From Thermosipho ferrireducens (lineage in GTDB: Bacteria > Thermotogota > Thermotogae > Thermotogales > Fervidobacteriaceae): a DNA stretch of 64,000 nt. Where the stretch lies: contig NZ_CP071446.1 in NCBI RefSeq assembly GCF_017358165.1, forward strand, positions 1,426,001 through 1,490,000, in the 5' to 3' direction. The position numbers were made by a program, and so were the translations under genes. Below the pieces are notes generated by a model that was given only the letters and a program-made list of their open reading frames with translations, was not told the origin of the DNA and did not search any database. Positions within the stretch are counted from its first letter, which is position 1. Each line of letters opens with the position of its first letter. This document shows positions 28,773 to 37,711 of this stretch, in pieces.

Positions 28773-30074
28773 TCACCCCTTATTTGGCAAGCCCCAGAGT
28801 TCCCGTTGAGTTATACCTTTGATTTTGTATTTTTTATAAATATAATATGTTGTTGCAAGTTGAATCAATGTATTTGTTGTATAGTATAAAAATACGCCGC
28901 TTGGAAATCCTATAAATAAGAATGGGAAAAACACTGACATGAGTATACTTTGCCAGGCTGTTCTGCTATCCTGGCTCATAATTAGTGCAAGGAAATATCC
29001 TGCCACAATCTGTATTACCAGAAATATCCAGTTCGCCGAAAAACCACCAGCTGTGAGATCTTTCCATATTAAAAATGAACCACTAAATGCAAATTCTTCC
29101 TGGAAATATCTAATTACCTGATAAAGAACAATGAAAATGGGAAGTTGAATTAAAGCCATTAAACAACCACTTGCAGGATTTATTTTATTTTCCCGGTATA
29201 TTTTCAAAAGTTCTTGTTGTTGTTTCTGAGGATCTTTGTATTTTTTCTTAATTACTTCAATTTGTGGCTGGATTTTTCGCATTTTTATCATAGATTTTGT
29301 TTGTGCATGGTAAAGTGGATAAAGGATAAGTCGTACAATGATTGTAAATATTATTATTGTAAGTCCAAAATTTTTTGTAAAATTATTAATCCAGCTGAAA
29401 AAATATGCAAGTCCGTATTTTATAGGATCATACCAGCTTCCAACACCTGGAACAGTTTTCAGCATTTCAGAAATTGTTGTATAATCTTCTTCAAAAGCAG
29501 ATTTTATGAGAGTTTTTTTATAGGGACCTATGTAAGCGAGAAATCTTACATTAGTTCCTACAACCTTATTCTGTCCAGCTGTTTTTCCGGTAAATTTAAT
29601 AATCGATATGTAATCTCCTTTATTATAGTAAGATACAAATATGTTATTACGAATCCTATCATCCTGAGGGTAACCCACTCTTGGTATAGAAATTTCAACT
29701 GAGGTGCTGGCTTTAATATATACATCGAAAGTATAATTTGGCCCTTCTTCAAAATGATAAGTTTTTTCCGCAAACTCATAATTGAATGTAAGAGTAATTT
29801 CAGAATATTTATTGTCGCTACTTTTTAAACCATTCCATTTATAAGACGGTGTAGAAACAGAAGTTATATCAAAACCATCGTTTGAGTAGGTAAATACTTT
29901 TCTTCTACCTTCCAGTGTCCTGTAAATCTCATGAATGTTACCATCATAACCTATTTTGTATTCCATAAATTTTGTGATAACATATATTCCATCACTTCTT
30001 TCTTCAACACCAATTGTACCGCCGAAGATTATCAAAACAAATGCCAAAAATAAAAGGACGGTTATTTTTTTCAA
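28773..30074 (-). CDS. yidC: Membrane protein insertase YidC
   Basis: 433-aa insertase for inner-membrane proteins. A signal-anchor (MKKITVLLFLAFVLIIFGG) is followed by a periplasmic domain (about 25-215), then the conserved 5-TM core: 'FGLTIIIFTIIVRLILYPLY' with the key groove arginine (R in 'TIIVRLI'), the cytosolic hairpin 'MIKMRKIQPQIEVIKKKY' and 'LMALIQLPIFIVLYQVI'. The large periplasmic domain matches the Gram-negative/Thermotogae form rather than the short Firmicutes SpoIIIJ. TTG start at 30074 after GGAGGCGG. Confidence 0.95.
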   Translation of the reverse strand: MKKITVLLFLAFVLIIFGGTIGVEERSDGIYVITKFMEYKIGYDGNIHEIYRTLEGRRKVFTYSNDGFDITSVSTPSYKWNGLKSSDNKYSEITLTFNYEFAEKTYHFEEGPNYTFDVYIKASTSVEISIPRVGYPQDDRIRNNIFVSYYNKGDYISIIKFTGKTAGQNKVVGTNVRFLAYIGPYKKTLIKSAFEEDYTTISEMLKTVPGVGSWYDPIKYGLAYFFSWINNFTKNFGLTIIIFTIIVRLILYPLYHAQTKSMIKMRKIQPQIEVIKKKYKDPQKQQQELLKIYRENKINPASGCLMALIQLPIFIVLYQVIRYFQEEFAFSGSFLIWKDLTAGGFSANWIFLVIQIVAGYFLALIMSQDSRTAWQSILMSVFFPFLFIGFPSGVFLYYTTNTLIQLATTYYIYKKYKIKGITQRELWGLPNKG

Positions 30075-30076
30075 CG

Positions 30077-30316
30077 TTACCGCCTCCTTGTAAAGATATA
30101 AAATTTTTCAGGTACAGGATCTTTTCCACCTTCATGAAGGGGATTACATCGCAAAATACGCTTGAAGCCCAGGAAAAGGCCTTTTATAGCCCCGAACTTT
30201 TTAACGGCCTGATAAGTATACTCCGAACATGTGGGAGTATATATACATGTTGGAGGTTTAATGGGAGATATAAATTTTTGATAAAATTTAATGATTAATA
30301 GTACTATTTTTCTCAT
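30077..30316 (-). CDS. yidD: Membrane protein insertion efficiency factor YidD
   Basis: 79-aa protein of the YidD family. It shows the hydrophobic N-terminus '[15 protein letters not shown]' and the diagnostic '[17 protein letters not shown]' with two cysteines, then '[20 protein letters not shown]'. It lies between rnpA (29-bp overlap) and yidC (2-nt gap). The family assists Sec/YidC insertion. Confidence 0.96.
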   Translation of the reverse strand: MRKIVLLIIKFYQKFISPIKPPTCIYTPTCSEYTYQAVKKFGAIKGLFLGFKRILRCNPLHEGGKDPVPEKFYIFTRRR

Positions 30317-30674
30317 TGTTTACCCTCTTCAAAAGCTCCAGTAAATCCTCACAGCATTTATAATAGTTTAGTTTTTCAAACAATTCTGAAAATCTCTTCC
30401 TTGTAATAACTAAAAAGTCGTATCCCTGAGGTATAAATGAAATATTTTGTCTTACACACTCTTTTATCCATCTTCGAGCCCTGTTTCTTTTAACAGCTTT
30501 ACCAAACTTTTTTTTAATAGATATACCAAACCTACTGTATTCAAGTCCATTCTTTCTATATATAATAACAAAGAACTCATCTTGAACAGCTTCGCCAAAC
30601 TGAACTAATCCTTTGAAATCTTTCCTGAGCTTCAAGCGCCACTTCTTTGGAAATTTTAAACGCTTAGTTTCCAT
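30288..30674 (-). CDS. rnpA: Ribonuclease P protein component
   Basis: 128-aa basic protein supporting the RNase P ribozyme in tRNA 5' maturation. The RNR signature is '[19 protein letters not shown]'. It starts inside the end of rpmH (19-bp overlap) and runs 29 bp into yidD. Overlap of rnpA with rpmH is known in Thermus/Thermotogae-type genomes, where extended forms occur; here the N-terminal extension is modest ('[15 protein letters not shown]'). Confidence 0.95.
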   Translation of the reverse strand: METKRLKFPKKWRLKLRKDFKGLVQFGEAVQDEFFVIIYRKNGLEYSRFGISIKKKFGKAVKRNRARRWIKECVRQNISFIPQGYDFLVITRKRFSELFEKLNYYKCCEDLLELLKRVNNEKNSTINH

Positions 30675-30790
30675 CTACCTTTCCTTCTTCGATTTTTCAA
30701 AATCTTTCGTCCAGATGCACTTCTTGAACGAGCCAAAAAACCGTGGGTTCTTTTTCTTTTGATCCTTGATGGTTGGTATGTACGTTTCAC
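30656..30790 (-). CDS. rpmH: 50S ribosomal protein L34
   Basis: 44-aa ribosomal protein. The translation starts [18 protein letters not shown] and ends in KGRWKLSV, the strongly conserved L34 pattern. The start codon is GTG at 30790 after AGGAGGAAAC. It is first in the rpmH-rnpA-yidD-yidC-jag-cupin-channel series. Confidence 0.97.
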   Translation of the reverse strand: MKRTYQPSRIKRKRTHGFLARSRSASGRKILKNRRRKGRWKLSV

Positions 30791-30835
30791 GTTTCCTCCT
30801 CCTTTTTTGTATTTTTGGTCGATTAATCCCTAAAT

Positions 30836-30864
30836 ATGTTAACATAAAAGATTGAGAAAATCAA
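30836..30864 (-). promoter_or_regulatory. rpmH promoter
   Basis: On the minus strand TTGATT (30864-30859), a 17-nt spacer and TAACAT (30841-30836) lie 45 nt before the rpmH start and 8 nt beyond the end of the HD-GYP gene. Confidence 0.6.
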
Positions 30865-30871
30865 CACGCGT

Positions 30872-32287
30872 CTAACTAAATAATCCTTTTTTTCTTAAAG
30901 TTTTTAAAAATGCTTCATATACTTTTCTGGAAAACTTTTTTTCAACCATATTTTTTATAATTTCCAGCGCTTTTTCAATTGAAAGTGGACCACGGTACGG
31001 TCTTTTTTCTGTAAGTGCTGTGAATACATCTACTATAGCTACAATTTGTGATCTTAAACTTATTTCTCCATCTGATAATCCATCCGGATAACCTGTTCCA
31101 TCTATATTTTCATGATGGTGTCGTACAATATCTGCAACAAGATCCCAGCCTGGGATAGTATGTATAACCTTCTCACCAAATATGGTATGTTTTTTCATTA
31201 TTTCAAATTCTTCATCACTCAATTTCCCTGTTTTATTTAGTATATATTCTGGAATTCCTATTTTTCCTATATCATGAAGAATAGAGCCATATTTTATAGC
31301 TTCTAATTCTGTTGGATCCTTTACTCCCAATTCTTTTGCCAGCATTATTGAAAGTTCCATGACATTTTGGGAGTGATTACTTGTTCCTGCATCTTTTAGT
31401 TCTATAGCTTCAGCAAGTGCTGAGATTATCTGGATGTTCCTTTCCATAAGTTCTGAGTAAGTTTCTTCAAGTTCAGCCATAGTACTTTCAAGAATATTGT
31501 TTGTTTCCTTGTATTCTTTCAAGATAGTTGAGTAACTTGTGAAAATTTTCTTTATTATTTCCTGGAGCTCGTTTACAACTTCAAATGTTGTGTTTTCGGG
31601 CACATAAGAAACTTCTCTCTTTTCCTCTAACTTCTTTAGACTTTCGTTCAATGAACGATTTATTAACTTTACTGAGGTTAAAAGCTTTTTTTCAAATTGA
31701 TAGAAATTGTTCATAAAATACATCATAATTAGAAATAATCCAACAACAGGTAGAGAAAATAATAGCCATTTTACAAAGAAAATTCCAACCCTAAGACCTA
31801 CTATAGCCGTGTACCCTGCTCTTGTTTTTGCACGAGCAGATATCATGAAAAATTTTTCCATGCTGGATCCTATCAATTCCTCATCACTTGAATGAACAAT
31901 TTTTTCACCTCTTGTTATTATATATATTTTTGAACCTGTGGGATGTAAATTTAAGAAAGTTTCTGGAATTTCGTATAAAAGATACCCGGTTTTGTAGGGT
32001 TTTACATATTTTAAAGTTTTTACTGGATAATAAATTCCCACAAGGTAATCATTTGCTCCAACTGTAAGGAAATTTTTGAGGTCTCGATTCAATTTACTGT
32101 CAAAAAAATTTTTATCAAGTTGCGCTACTATGAAATTTTCGTTTGAGAAAGCATTGTCAATAAAACTTCCAAAAACTGTGGCACTTTCTGCCATTTCTGA
32201 TTTTGTTAAAAAATATAAGATAAATCCGGTGATAATTACAGCTGCGATTAGAAAAATATACAGTATTTTTCTTTTTTTCTCAATCAT
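30872..32287 (-). CDS. Membrane HD-GYP domain phosphodiesterase
   Basis: 471-aa membrane protein predicted to hydrolyse cyclic di-GMP. TM1 (about 8-27), an extracytoplasmic sensor (about 30-165), TM2 (about 170-195), a coiled-coil linker (about 200-285), then HD-GYP: 'NHSQNVMELSIMLAKELGV', 'GSILHDIGKIGIPEY', 'HTIFGEKVI', 'VRHHHENIDGTGYPDGL' and 'QIVAIVDVFTALTEKRPY'. The HD and GYP motifs are intact. The start ATG overlaps the stop of the upstream binding-protein gene (ATGA), so they are probably co-translated and may form one signalling unit. Confidence 0.92.
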   Translation of the reverse strand: MIEKKRKILYIFLIAAVIITGFILYFLTKSEMAESATVFGSFIDNAFSNENFIVAQLDKNFFDSKLNRDLKNFLTVGANDYLVGIYYPVKTLKYVKPYKTGYLLYEIPETFLNLHPTGSKIYIITRGEKIVHSSDEELIGSSMEKFFMISARAKTRAGYTAIVGLRVGIFFVKWLLFSLPVVGLFLIMMYFMNNFYQFEKKLLTSVKLINRSLNESLKKLEEKREVSYVPENTTFEVVNELQEIIKKIFTSYSTILKEYKETNNILESTMAELEETYSELMERNIQIISALAEAIELKDAGTSNHSQNVMELSIMLAKELGVKDPTELEAIKYGSILHDIGKIGIPEYILNKTGKLSDEEFEIMKKHTIFGEKVIHTIPGWDLVADIVRHHHENIDGTGYPDGLSDGEISLRSQIVAIVDVFTALTEKRPYRGPLSIEKALEIIKNMVEKKFSRKVYEAFLKTLRKKGLFS

Positions 32288-33228
32288 TGGTTAATCCTCC
32301 TATTTGTTAATTTTACTATATCCACTGGTCTGTCAAGAAATCCCATTTTATTGAAATGACTGAGGTTTCCTTTAATACGCACATAATGATTTTTGTAAAA
32401 CCTGAGAGCCTGTTGAGCAGAAATAAACTTATGATCTTCTACAGCGTTTACAGCGTCGTTAATTAAAATTTCAACAGGATCTTTCAAAGAACTTGTAAAG
32501 CTTACACCGTAAATTTCTTCTTTTGCATTTTTTGCATAATCAATAAGTTCTGTATCTACCGCAGCATCAGCGCATACAAAAATCATATTTGGATTTAGAG
32601 ATTTAGTTTGAGAGATTATATCAACAGCTGATTTAGTAGTAATTGTTATTACCACTGCCTCGAAATTTTTATAATCTAACTCCTTTTTCAGAAAAGTTTT
32701 AAGGCTATAAAAATAAAATTCTGTTCCTGAGAAGTAATCTAATAGTTTTTTAAACTCCTCAGAATATTTTTTATTCATGGGATCAAGAATGAGCAAAATA
32801 TTATTTATACCCCTGGCTTTCAAAAAATTTTTAATGGCGTTAATTTGTGCATTATTATCAGGTGAAAATGAAAAGATTCTATCAGTTTTATTTAGAAGCT
32901 CCCACGAAGTGATTGTTGGAGAAAAGGCTATTACATCAAAATACTCAAGATAAGGTGCAAATAACTCCCCGGTTGTACTATACGTTGGACCAATTACTAT
33001 ATTTACTCCCTTAGATTTAAATTTTCTCAATACTTTTTCAGGGGCACTCATTTCACTGTAAGTAACTAATTTCAAATTGCCCGAATAAGTTTCAGGGAAA
33101 TAATAAGAGGAATTTTTAACAGAATATAAAAAACCCACATAATTACTTGCATAAAAATACCAGAACAACAATGAAAGAAAAACACAAAAAATTAAAGCTA
33201 AAAACAAATGAAAACTTTTTAGATCCAA
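32284..33228 (-). CDS. Membrane-anchored periplasmic-binding-protein-like (type I, LivJ-like) protein
   Basis: 314-aa protein with an uncleaved-looking N-terminal segment ('FHLFLALIFCVFLSLLFWYF') and a type I periplasmic-binding fold: 'KFKSKGVNIVIGPTYSTTG', 'DVIAFSPTITSW', 'INNILLILDPMNKKYSEEF', 'PNMIFVCADAAVDTELI'. It is shorter than transport LivJ proteins and has no permease or ATPase partner nearby. TTG 33228 is preferred because GAGGTGAT lies 3 nt upstream; an in-frame GTG at 33237 lies within that RBS. Coupling to an HD-GYP membrane protein suggests a LuxP-like sensory subunit. The ligand is unknown. Confidence 0.75.
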   Translation of the reverse strand: MDLKSFHLFLALIFCVFLSLLFWYFYASNYVGFLYSVKNSSYYFPETYSGNLKLVTYSEMSAPEKVLRKFKSKGVNIVIGPTYSTTGELFAPYLEYFDVIAFSPTITSWELLNKTDRIFSFSPDNNAQINAIKNFLKARGINNILLILDPMNKKYSEEFKKLLDYFSGTEFYFYSLKTFLKKELDYKNFEAVVITITTKSAVDIISQTKSLNPNMIFVCADAAVDTELIDYAKNAKEEIYGVSFTSSLKDPVEILINDAVNAVEDHKFISAQQALRFYKNHYVRIKGNLSHFNKMGFLDRPVDIVKLTNRRINQ

Positions 33229-33321
33229 ATTTATCACCTCACAATTAATATTTTAACATACTTTACTTTATTTAGTAAATTAAAGATTGGAATGGTTTCT
33301 ATCAAACAATTGAATACAAAA

Positions 33322-33637
33322 TTAGCGAGTATCGGGAAAAAATAAGATCCCTCGTCACTTCCTTCCTCGGGATGACAAAAAAGGGGGATGTCATTCCGAA
33401 CCCGAAGGGTGAGGAATCTTATAATTGGCGAGAGTTAGCAAGGTTAGCGAGGTTGGCGAGGGTTGGTAAAATAAGATCCTTCGTCGCCGGTGCTCCTCAG
33501 GATGACATCCCCCTCACATTCGCTCGGAATGACAGAAAAAGAATAGCCATTCTAAGGAGTGTATGCGACGAAGGAATCCAACCCATCCCTGTCATTCCGA
33601 GGAGCGTATGCGACGAGGAATCTTGTATTTTTCCTTG
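33322..33637. repeat. Composite intergenic repeat, site 5 (longest)
   Basis: At least five module copies in both orientations, interleaved with GCGAGAGTTA/GCAAGGTTA/GCGAGGTTG units; the last ends 'GACGAGGAATCTT' near 33632. It fills the 470-bp gap between the divergent binding-protein and EamA genes. No promoter-quality elements were recognised here except the RBS of the EamA gene. Confidence 0.88.
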
Positions 33638-33701
33638 GAAATTAATGTTCAAGAGTGATAGAATGGTTTAAAAAAGGTGTATATAAGGAGGCTACAAGAT
33701 A

Positions 33702-34571
33702 ATGCATTATATAACCGCGATTATTTCAGCTTTTTCATCTTCAGTTACTTCAATTTTTGGCAAACTATCATTAAATATAGGTGCTTCAGCTGTCCAGATT
33801 TTATTTTTGAGATTTCTTTTTACTTTTCTGGTGGCTTTTTCTGTATTTATGATAAAAAGAAAAAAGATAGATATAAAGAAACTATTTTTGTTTGGTGGAC
33901 TTGGAATATTAAATTATGGAATAGCTGCATATTTTTTCTTTGAAGGTTTGAACTATCTAAATCCAGCGTATGCAACTGTTTTGTATTATACTAATCCAAT
34001 TTTTGTTGTATTGTTTCGACTATTTTTTTACAAAGACAAAATGAGCATATTAAACTGGATCGCAGTATTTGTATCTTTTACTGGTGTTATTTTTGCAAAC
34101 TATGGAGAAAAAGAATTTGCTGTTGGAAATAGCCTCCTTTATGGGACATTATTGGTTCTTGTTTCTGCAATTTTGAGCGCTTTTTTTGTCACTGTTGCAG
34201 GTAAAAAGTTGAAGAATGCATCAAATACTACTGTCGATTCTGTATTTTACACTTTTACAGGTGTTTTTTTGTACTATTTTGTTTTGATTATCAGTTTAAG
34301 AGAATTTGTCAGTATTGAAATAGAATTTATGGGATATGCGCTTGTTCTTGCTATATTTTCAACGTTTATTCCATTAACGCTTAATTTCTTTTCTTTAAAA
34401 AAACTTGGAGCTCACACACTTGCTATAATAATGCCATTAGAGCTTGTTTTTGCAAGTCTTCTGTCATTTTTCATATTTGGGGAAGGTTTTAACTTATTAA
34501 AGCTCTTCGGGTTCATCCTTGTTGGTTTTGCACCTATTATCGAGCGTTTAAAAGTAATTAAAAATGAATGA
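33702..34571 (+). CDS. EamA/DMT-family transporter
   Basis: 289-aa, ten-helix exporter with two EamA repeats ('ILFLRFLFTFLVAFSVFMI', 'LNPAYATVLYYTNPIFVVLF', and the second-half 'GAHTLAIIMPLELVFASLLS'). ATG 33702 follows AAGGAGGC. It lies alone, flanked by a composite repeat and a convergent AraC gene. It is only distantly similar by eye to the EamA protein at 18 kb. The substrate is unknown. Confidence 0.88.
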   Translation: MHYITAIISAFSSSVTSIFGKLSLNIGASAVQILFLRFLFTFLVAFSVFMIKRKKIDIKKLFLFGGLGILNYGIAAYFFFEGLNYLNPAYATVLYYTNPIFVVLFRLFFYKDKMSILNWIAVFVSFTGVIFANYGEKEFAVGNSLLYGTLLVLVSAILSAFFVTVAGKKLKNASNTTVDSVFYTFTGVFLYYFVLIISLREFVSIEIEFMGYALVLAIFSTFIPLTLNFFSLKKLGAHTLAIIMPLELVFASLLSFFIFGEGFNLLKLFGFILVGFAPIIERLKVIKNE

Positions 34572-34611
34572 GAAATAAATATCCGGCTTTTAGAAAATTT
34601 CCATTCTACAA

Positions 34612-35328
34612 TTATTTTTTTAAAAATGAAACAAGATAATTTTTTCGAAAATCTTTGGGTGTAACTCCGGTAATTTTCTTGAACATCTTTGTAAAATAAC
34701 TTTGACTGTTAAACCCAACTTCAAGTGCGATTTCTAATATAGACATTTTACTTTGCCTGAGTAGTTCTTTGCTCTTTTCAATTCTTACTCTATTTAAATA
34801 CCTTGAAAAACACATACCGGTGGATTTTTTAAAAATAGAACAAAAGTAACTGCTGCTGACGTGTACGTAATTACATACATCATGAAGTTTGATATCTCTT
34901 GAAAAATTGTCGTATATATACAAAATGGCCTTTTCAATAATTTTTTTATTGTTACTACAACAGTTATCCGCTATCGTCTTACAATATTTCTTGATTATTT
35001 GCTGCCCTATTTGTATGACACAGTTTACCGAACGGCAAGATTCTATTTTGTTAAAAAAATATTCTTTGTGTGCAATGTTAGTGTTCAGAAAAAACTTGTA
35101 ACTTGTTTTGTCAATCAAAGTCGTTAAACAAATTATGTGATTTTTAATAGACCTTAATTTACATTTATTTCCTATATCGATATCAAGATATATTTTTATG
35201 ATTTTTTTGTATAAATCTAAAGCACGATTCAAATTTCCTTCCTGAATAGCTTCCAGAATCCCATTTTCCAAGTGTAATTGAATATCTGCATATTTACTTT
35301 TTGTAGTTGGACCTTTTTCAAATGTCAT
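34612..35328 (-). CDS. AraC-family transcriptional regulator, cysteine-rich N-terminus
   Basis: 238-aa regulator. The C-terminal about 100 residues form the AraC double helix-turn-helix: 'DIKLHDVCNYVHVSSSYFCS', 'FKKSTGMCFSRYLNRVRIEK' and 'SILEIALEVGFNSQSYFTKM'. The N-terminal about 130 residues have no recognisable ligand domain but carry several cysteines ('CRSVNC', 'YCKTIADNCC'), which could bind metal or heme. It is divergent from the iron/heme uptake cluster, so it is the natural candidate regulator. Start ATG 35328 follows AGGGGAG. The ligand is inference only. Confidence 0.85.
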   Translation of the reverse strand: MTFEKGPTTKSKYADIQLHLENGILEAIQEGNLNRALDLYKKIIKIYLDIDIGNKCKLRSIKNHIICLTTLIDKTSYKFFLNTNIAHKEYFFNKIESCRSVNCVIQIGQQIIKKYCKTIADNCCSNNKKIIEKAILYIYDNFSRDIKLHDVCNYVHVSSSYFCSIFKKSTGMCFSRYLNRVRIEKSKELLRQSKMSILEIALEVGFNSQSYFTKMFKKITGVTPKDFRKNYLVSFLKK

Positions 35329-35347
35329 ATTTATCTCCCCTTTATAA

Positions 35348-35408
35348 GCGATATATTTTTAGATGCTACATTTATCGGAAAAATGAATTTTATTGTTTGT
35401 TATATCGC
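35348..35408. promoter_or_regulatory. Separated inverted repeat upstream of the AraC gene
   Basis: GCGATATA (35348-35355) and TATATCGC (35401-35408) are perfect complements 45 bp apart, flanked by AA/TT. Paired half-sites at this distance just upstream of an AraC-type gene suggest autoregulatory binding or looping. The remaining 300 bp up to the iron/heme operon hold only the Fur-like box and AT-rich DNA. Confidence 0.35.
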
Positions 35409-35605
35409 CTTTTTGATACACATAATCTTTTATTGATTTCTAAAGAAGTTGTCTATTTTACAACAGTTGAAACAATGTAAAAAGCATTTTTGTTGTAGCT
35501 ATTTTGATCAACACCACAAATATTATTTAATATTTCACAGCATTTAAAACAATAAGATTGTTTTAAAAAAGTAAAAAAGTTGAAGAAAAAACTGACAAAT
35601 ACTAT

Positions 35606-35631
35606 TATAATATAAATGAGAATGAGTCTCA
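35606..35631 (+). promoter_or_regulatory. -10 element with Fur-like box before the iron/heme operon
   Basis: TATAAT (35606-35611) is followed 5 nt later by TGAGAATGAGTCTCA (35617-35631), a 7-1-7 inverted repeat with one mismatched pair. It resembles the Fur consensus core TGATAAT-N-ATTATCA in geometry. It would cover the transcription start, as expected for an iron-responsive repressor site. The start codon is 84 nt downstream. Confidence 0.5.
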
Positions 35632-35714
35632 ATATCAATAGTTATTCGTTTTTTATACAAAATACATTTTAATTATTAGATAGTAGAAAAATTTTAAATA
35701 GGAGGTGGATTTTT

Positions 35715-36644
35715 ATGAGAAAGATTTTTTTTGCTTTGGTGTGTGGAGTTATATTACTTTTACCATTGTTAATCTTTAGTAATGGTGGAAAAATTGTAGA
35801 AGAATTTAGAATCATTGATGCACAAAGTCAGGAAGTTGTACTTGAAAAAATTCCCGAAAGGATTGTTGTAATGTCTTATGGTATAGCCACTATTATGAAT
35901 GAGTTAGGAATAGACTTAGTAGGAATGACCTCTACAAAACGCTCTTTACCAGACGCATTGAAGATTATTCCAAAATTAGGCAATCCTAAAAGACCGGATA
36001 TAGAAAGAATAGTGAAACTAAAACCTGATTTAATAATTTTTGGACCAACGTTTTATGAACGGCATAAAGAAACCTTTGAAAGATACAAGATTCCTGTAAT
36101 CTCCCTCAGCAATGTTACTTATAGTGATACGAAAGAACTTATAATAAATCTTGGAAAAGCTTTTAAAAAAGAGAAAAAAGCCATAGAAATTTTATACGAA
36201 TTTATCAAAAGTGAGAAAAAAATTATCGAAAGAATAATAGGCAAACCTTCTCCAAAAATTATGATAATGTTTGGAGCAGGTTCAAATTTTGTGTTGATGA
36301 GAGAAAACACTTTTGTGGGAAGTGTGGCTAAAGTATTAAAAGCTGTAAATGTAACTGAAGAGATCGTGGGAAAAGAAAATTTAAGTTCTCGTATTCCATT
36401 TAACATCGAAACAATTGTAAGGCTGAACCCTGATGTAATTTTGTTAGTTGCTCACGGAGATCCTGAGCAAGTAAGAAAAAATTTTGAAAAAGAATTTAAA
36501 GAAAATCCTGTCTGGAAGAACATCAATGCGATAAAAAATAATAACTATTATTTCCTTGATTTCAAATTATTTTCAGCAAATCCTGGAATTAGAGCAATTG
36601 AGAGTCTGGAATATTTGGCAGACATTTTATATCCACAAAAATAG
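35715..36644 (+). CDS. Iron/heme ABC transporter substrate-binding protein
   Basis: 309-aa extracytoplasmic protein with a signal peptide (MRKIFFALVCGVILLLPLLIF). It has the helical-backbone (FecB/HmuT) fold: 'KIPERIVVMSYGIATIMNEL', 'KLKPDLIIFGPTFYERH', 'IVRLNPDVILLVAHGDPEQV'. ATG 35715 follows ATAGGAGGTGG. It heads a five-gene run with permease, ATPase, radical-SAM enzyme and flavodoxin. The fold alone allows heme, Fe-siderophore or corrinoid; the radical-SAM neighbour and Fur-like box favour heme. Confidence 0.85.
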   Translation: MRKIFFALVCGVILLLPLLIFSNGGKIVEEFRIIDAQSQEVVLEKIPERIVVMSYGIATIMNELGIDLVGMTSTKRSLPDALKIIPKLGNPKRPDIERIVKLKPDLIIFGPTFYERHKETFERYKIPVISLSNVTYSDTKELIINLGKAFKKEKKAIEILYEFIKSEKKIIERIIGKPSPKIMIMFGAGSNFVLMRENTFVGSVAKVLKAVNVTEEIVGKENLSSRIPFNIETIVRLNPDVILLVAHGDPEQVRKNFEKEFKENPVWKNINAIKNNNYYFLDFKLFSANPGIRAIESLEYLADILYPQK

Positions 36645-36676
36645 AACAAAAAATTTTTAAATAGGGTAGTGATTAT

Positions 36677-37711
36677 ATGGGTGTACAAAGTGTTTCAAAG
36701 AAAGAGTTAAAAGATTATAGGTTAACAAAAAGAGTAGCAATTTACGCTGTAGAAGCTATTATTCTTATTTTCTTAATTATTATGTCTTTAGGTTCTGGCA
36801 GTGTGAATTATTCTGCAAAAGAGATTTTAATGGCACTTTCAGGGCAGGGAGATTCAGTCTCCCGGGTTATTGTACGGGAAATCAGAATACCTCGTACTGT
36901 ATCGGCAATTTTAGTTGGTTCTAATATAGCTATTGCTGGTGCTCTATTGCAAGCAGTTTTGAAAAATCCTTTAGCGGCTCCGGGAATTATAGGGGTTACA
37001 TCTGGAGCAAGTTTAGCAGCTGTTACAATAATGCTCGTATTTCCTGCATTAACTTATTTTGTACCATTTGCAGCCTTTTTTGGAGGAATTCTTGCAACAT
37101 TTTTGGTTTTTGCGTTAGCTTGGAAAAAAGGAACAGGTGTAAATGCTGTCAGAATTGTACTTGCTGGAGTAGCGTTAAATGCTATTTTAGGTGGTGGAAC
37201 TTCTTTATTGTCTATTTTATACAGTGATAGAATACAGGGGATTCTAATGTGGGTGAATGGAAGTTTGGCTGGAAACACATGGATTGATGTGCAAACTTTA
37301 CTTCCTTATACTGTAGTTGGGTTTATAGTTGCTTTATTTCTATCGGATATAGCTAATCTTTTGCAACTTGGAGATAGTAATGCAGTAAGTCTTGGAGTAA
37401 AACTAAATCAGGCAAGAATTATATTGTCTATAACTGCTGCCTTTTTAACAGGAATTTCTGTAGCCATAGCTGGAATAATAGGATTTGTTGGTCTTATAAT
37501 ACCTCATATAAGCAGATTATTAGTTGGTTCTAATTACCGATTTTTAATTCCCTCGTGTGCGTTACTTGGCGCTTCGCTTCTCGTACTCGCAGATATGGTA
37601 GCGAGAACAATATTTGCTCCGATAGAATTACCTGTGGGGTTAATTATGGCTGTCTCTGGTGGACCGTTCTTTTTATATTTACTTAAAAAAGTTGGGAGGG
37701 AAGGATATTGA
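36677..37711 (+). CDS. FecCD-family ABC permease (heme/iron)
   Basis: 344-aa permease. Motifs: 'IRIPRTVSAILVGSNIAIAG', 'LKNPLAAPGIIGVTSGASL', 'GFVGLIIPHISRLLVGSNYR' and the closing 'APIELPVGLIMAVSGGPFF'. The stop overlaps the ATPase TTG as TTGA. It is the second FecCD-family permease in the window; the first (btuC) lacks an adjacent ATPase, whereas this system is complete. Confidence 0.9.
   Translation: MGVQSVSKKELKDYRLTKRVAIYAVEAIILIFLIIMSLGSGSVNYSAKEILMALSGQGDSVSRVIVREIRIPRTVSAILVGSNIAIAGALLQAVLKNPLAAPGIIGVTSGASLAAVTIMLVFPALTYFVPFAAFFGGILATFLVFALAWKKGTGVNAVRIVLAGVALNAILGGGTSLLSILYSDRIQGILMWVNGSLAGNTWIDVQTLLPYTVVGFIVALFLSDIANLLQLGDSNAVSLGVKLNQARIILSITAAFLTGISVAIAGIIGFVGLIIPHISRLLVGSNYRFLIPSCALLGASLLVLADMVARTIFAPIELPVGLIMAVSGGPFFLYLLKKVGREGY

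Noticed and set aside
29214-29702. 162-aa plus-strand ORF inside yidC
   Set aside because: It is a shadow of the well-conserved YidC core on the opposite strand, with no RBS and atypical composition.
30790-30872. Replication origin upstream of rpmH
   Set aside because: Only 80 bp separate rpmH from the HD-GYP gene, there are no DnaA boxes, and dnaA is absent, as is usual where rpmH and dnaA are unlinked.
35453-35638. 61-aa minus-strand ORF with hydrophobic start and a CFKCC motif upstream of the heme operon
   Set aside because: Its TTG start has no RBS and its first codons coincide with the Fur-like palindrome and -10 element; the hydrophobic run is what AT-rich promoter DNA encodes.
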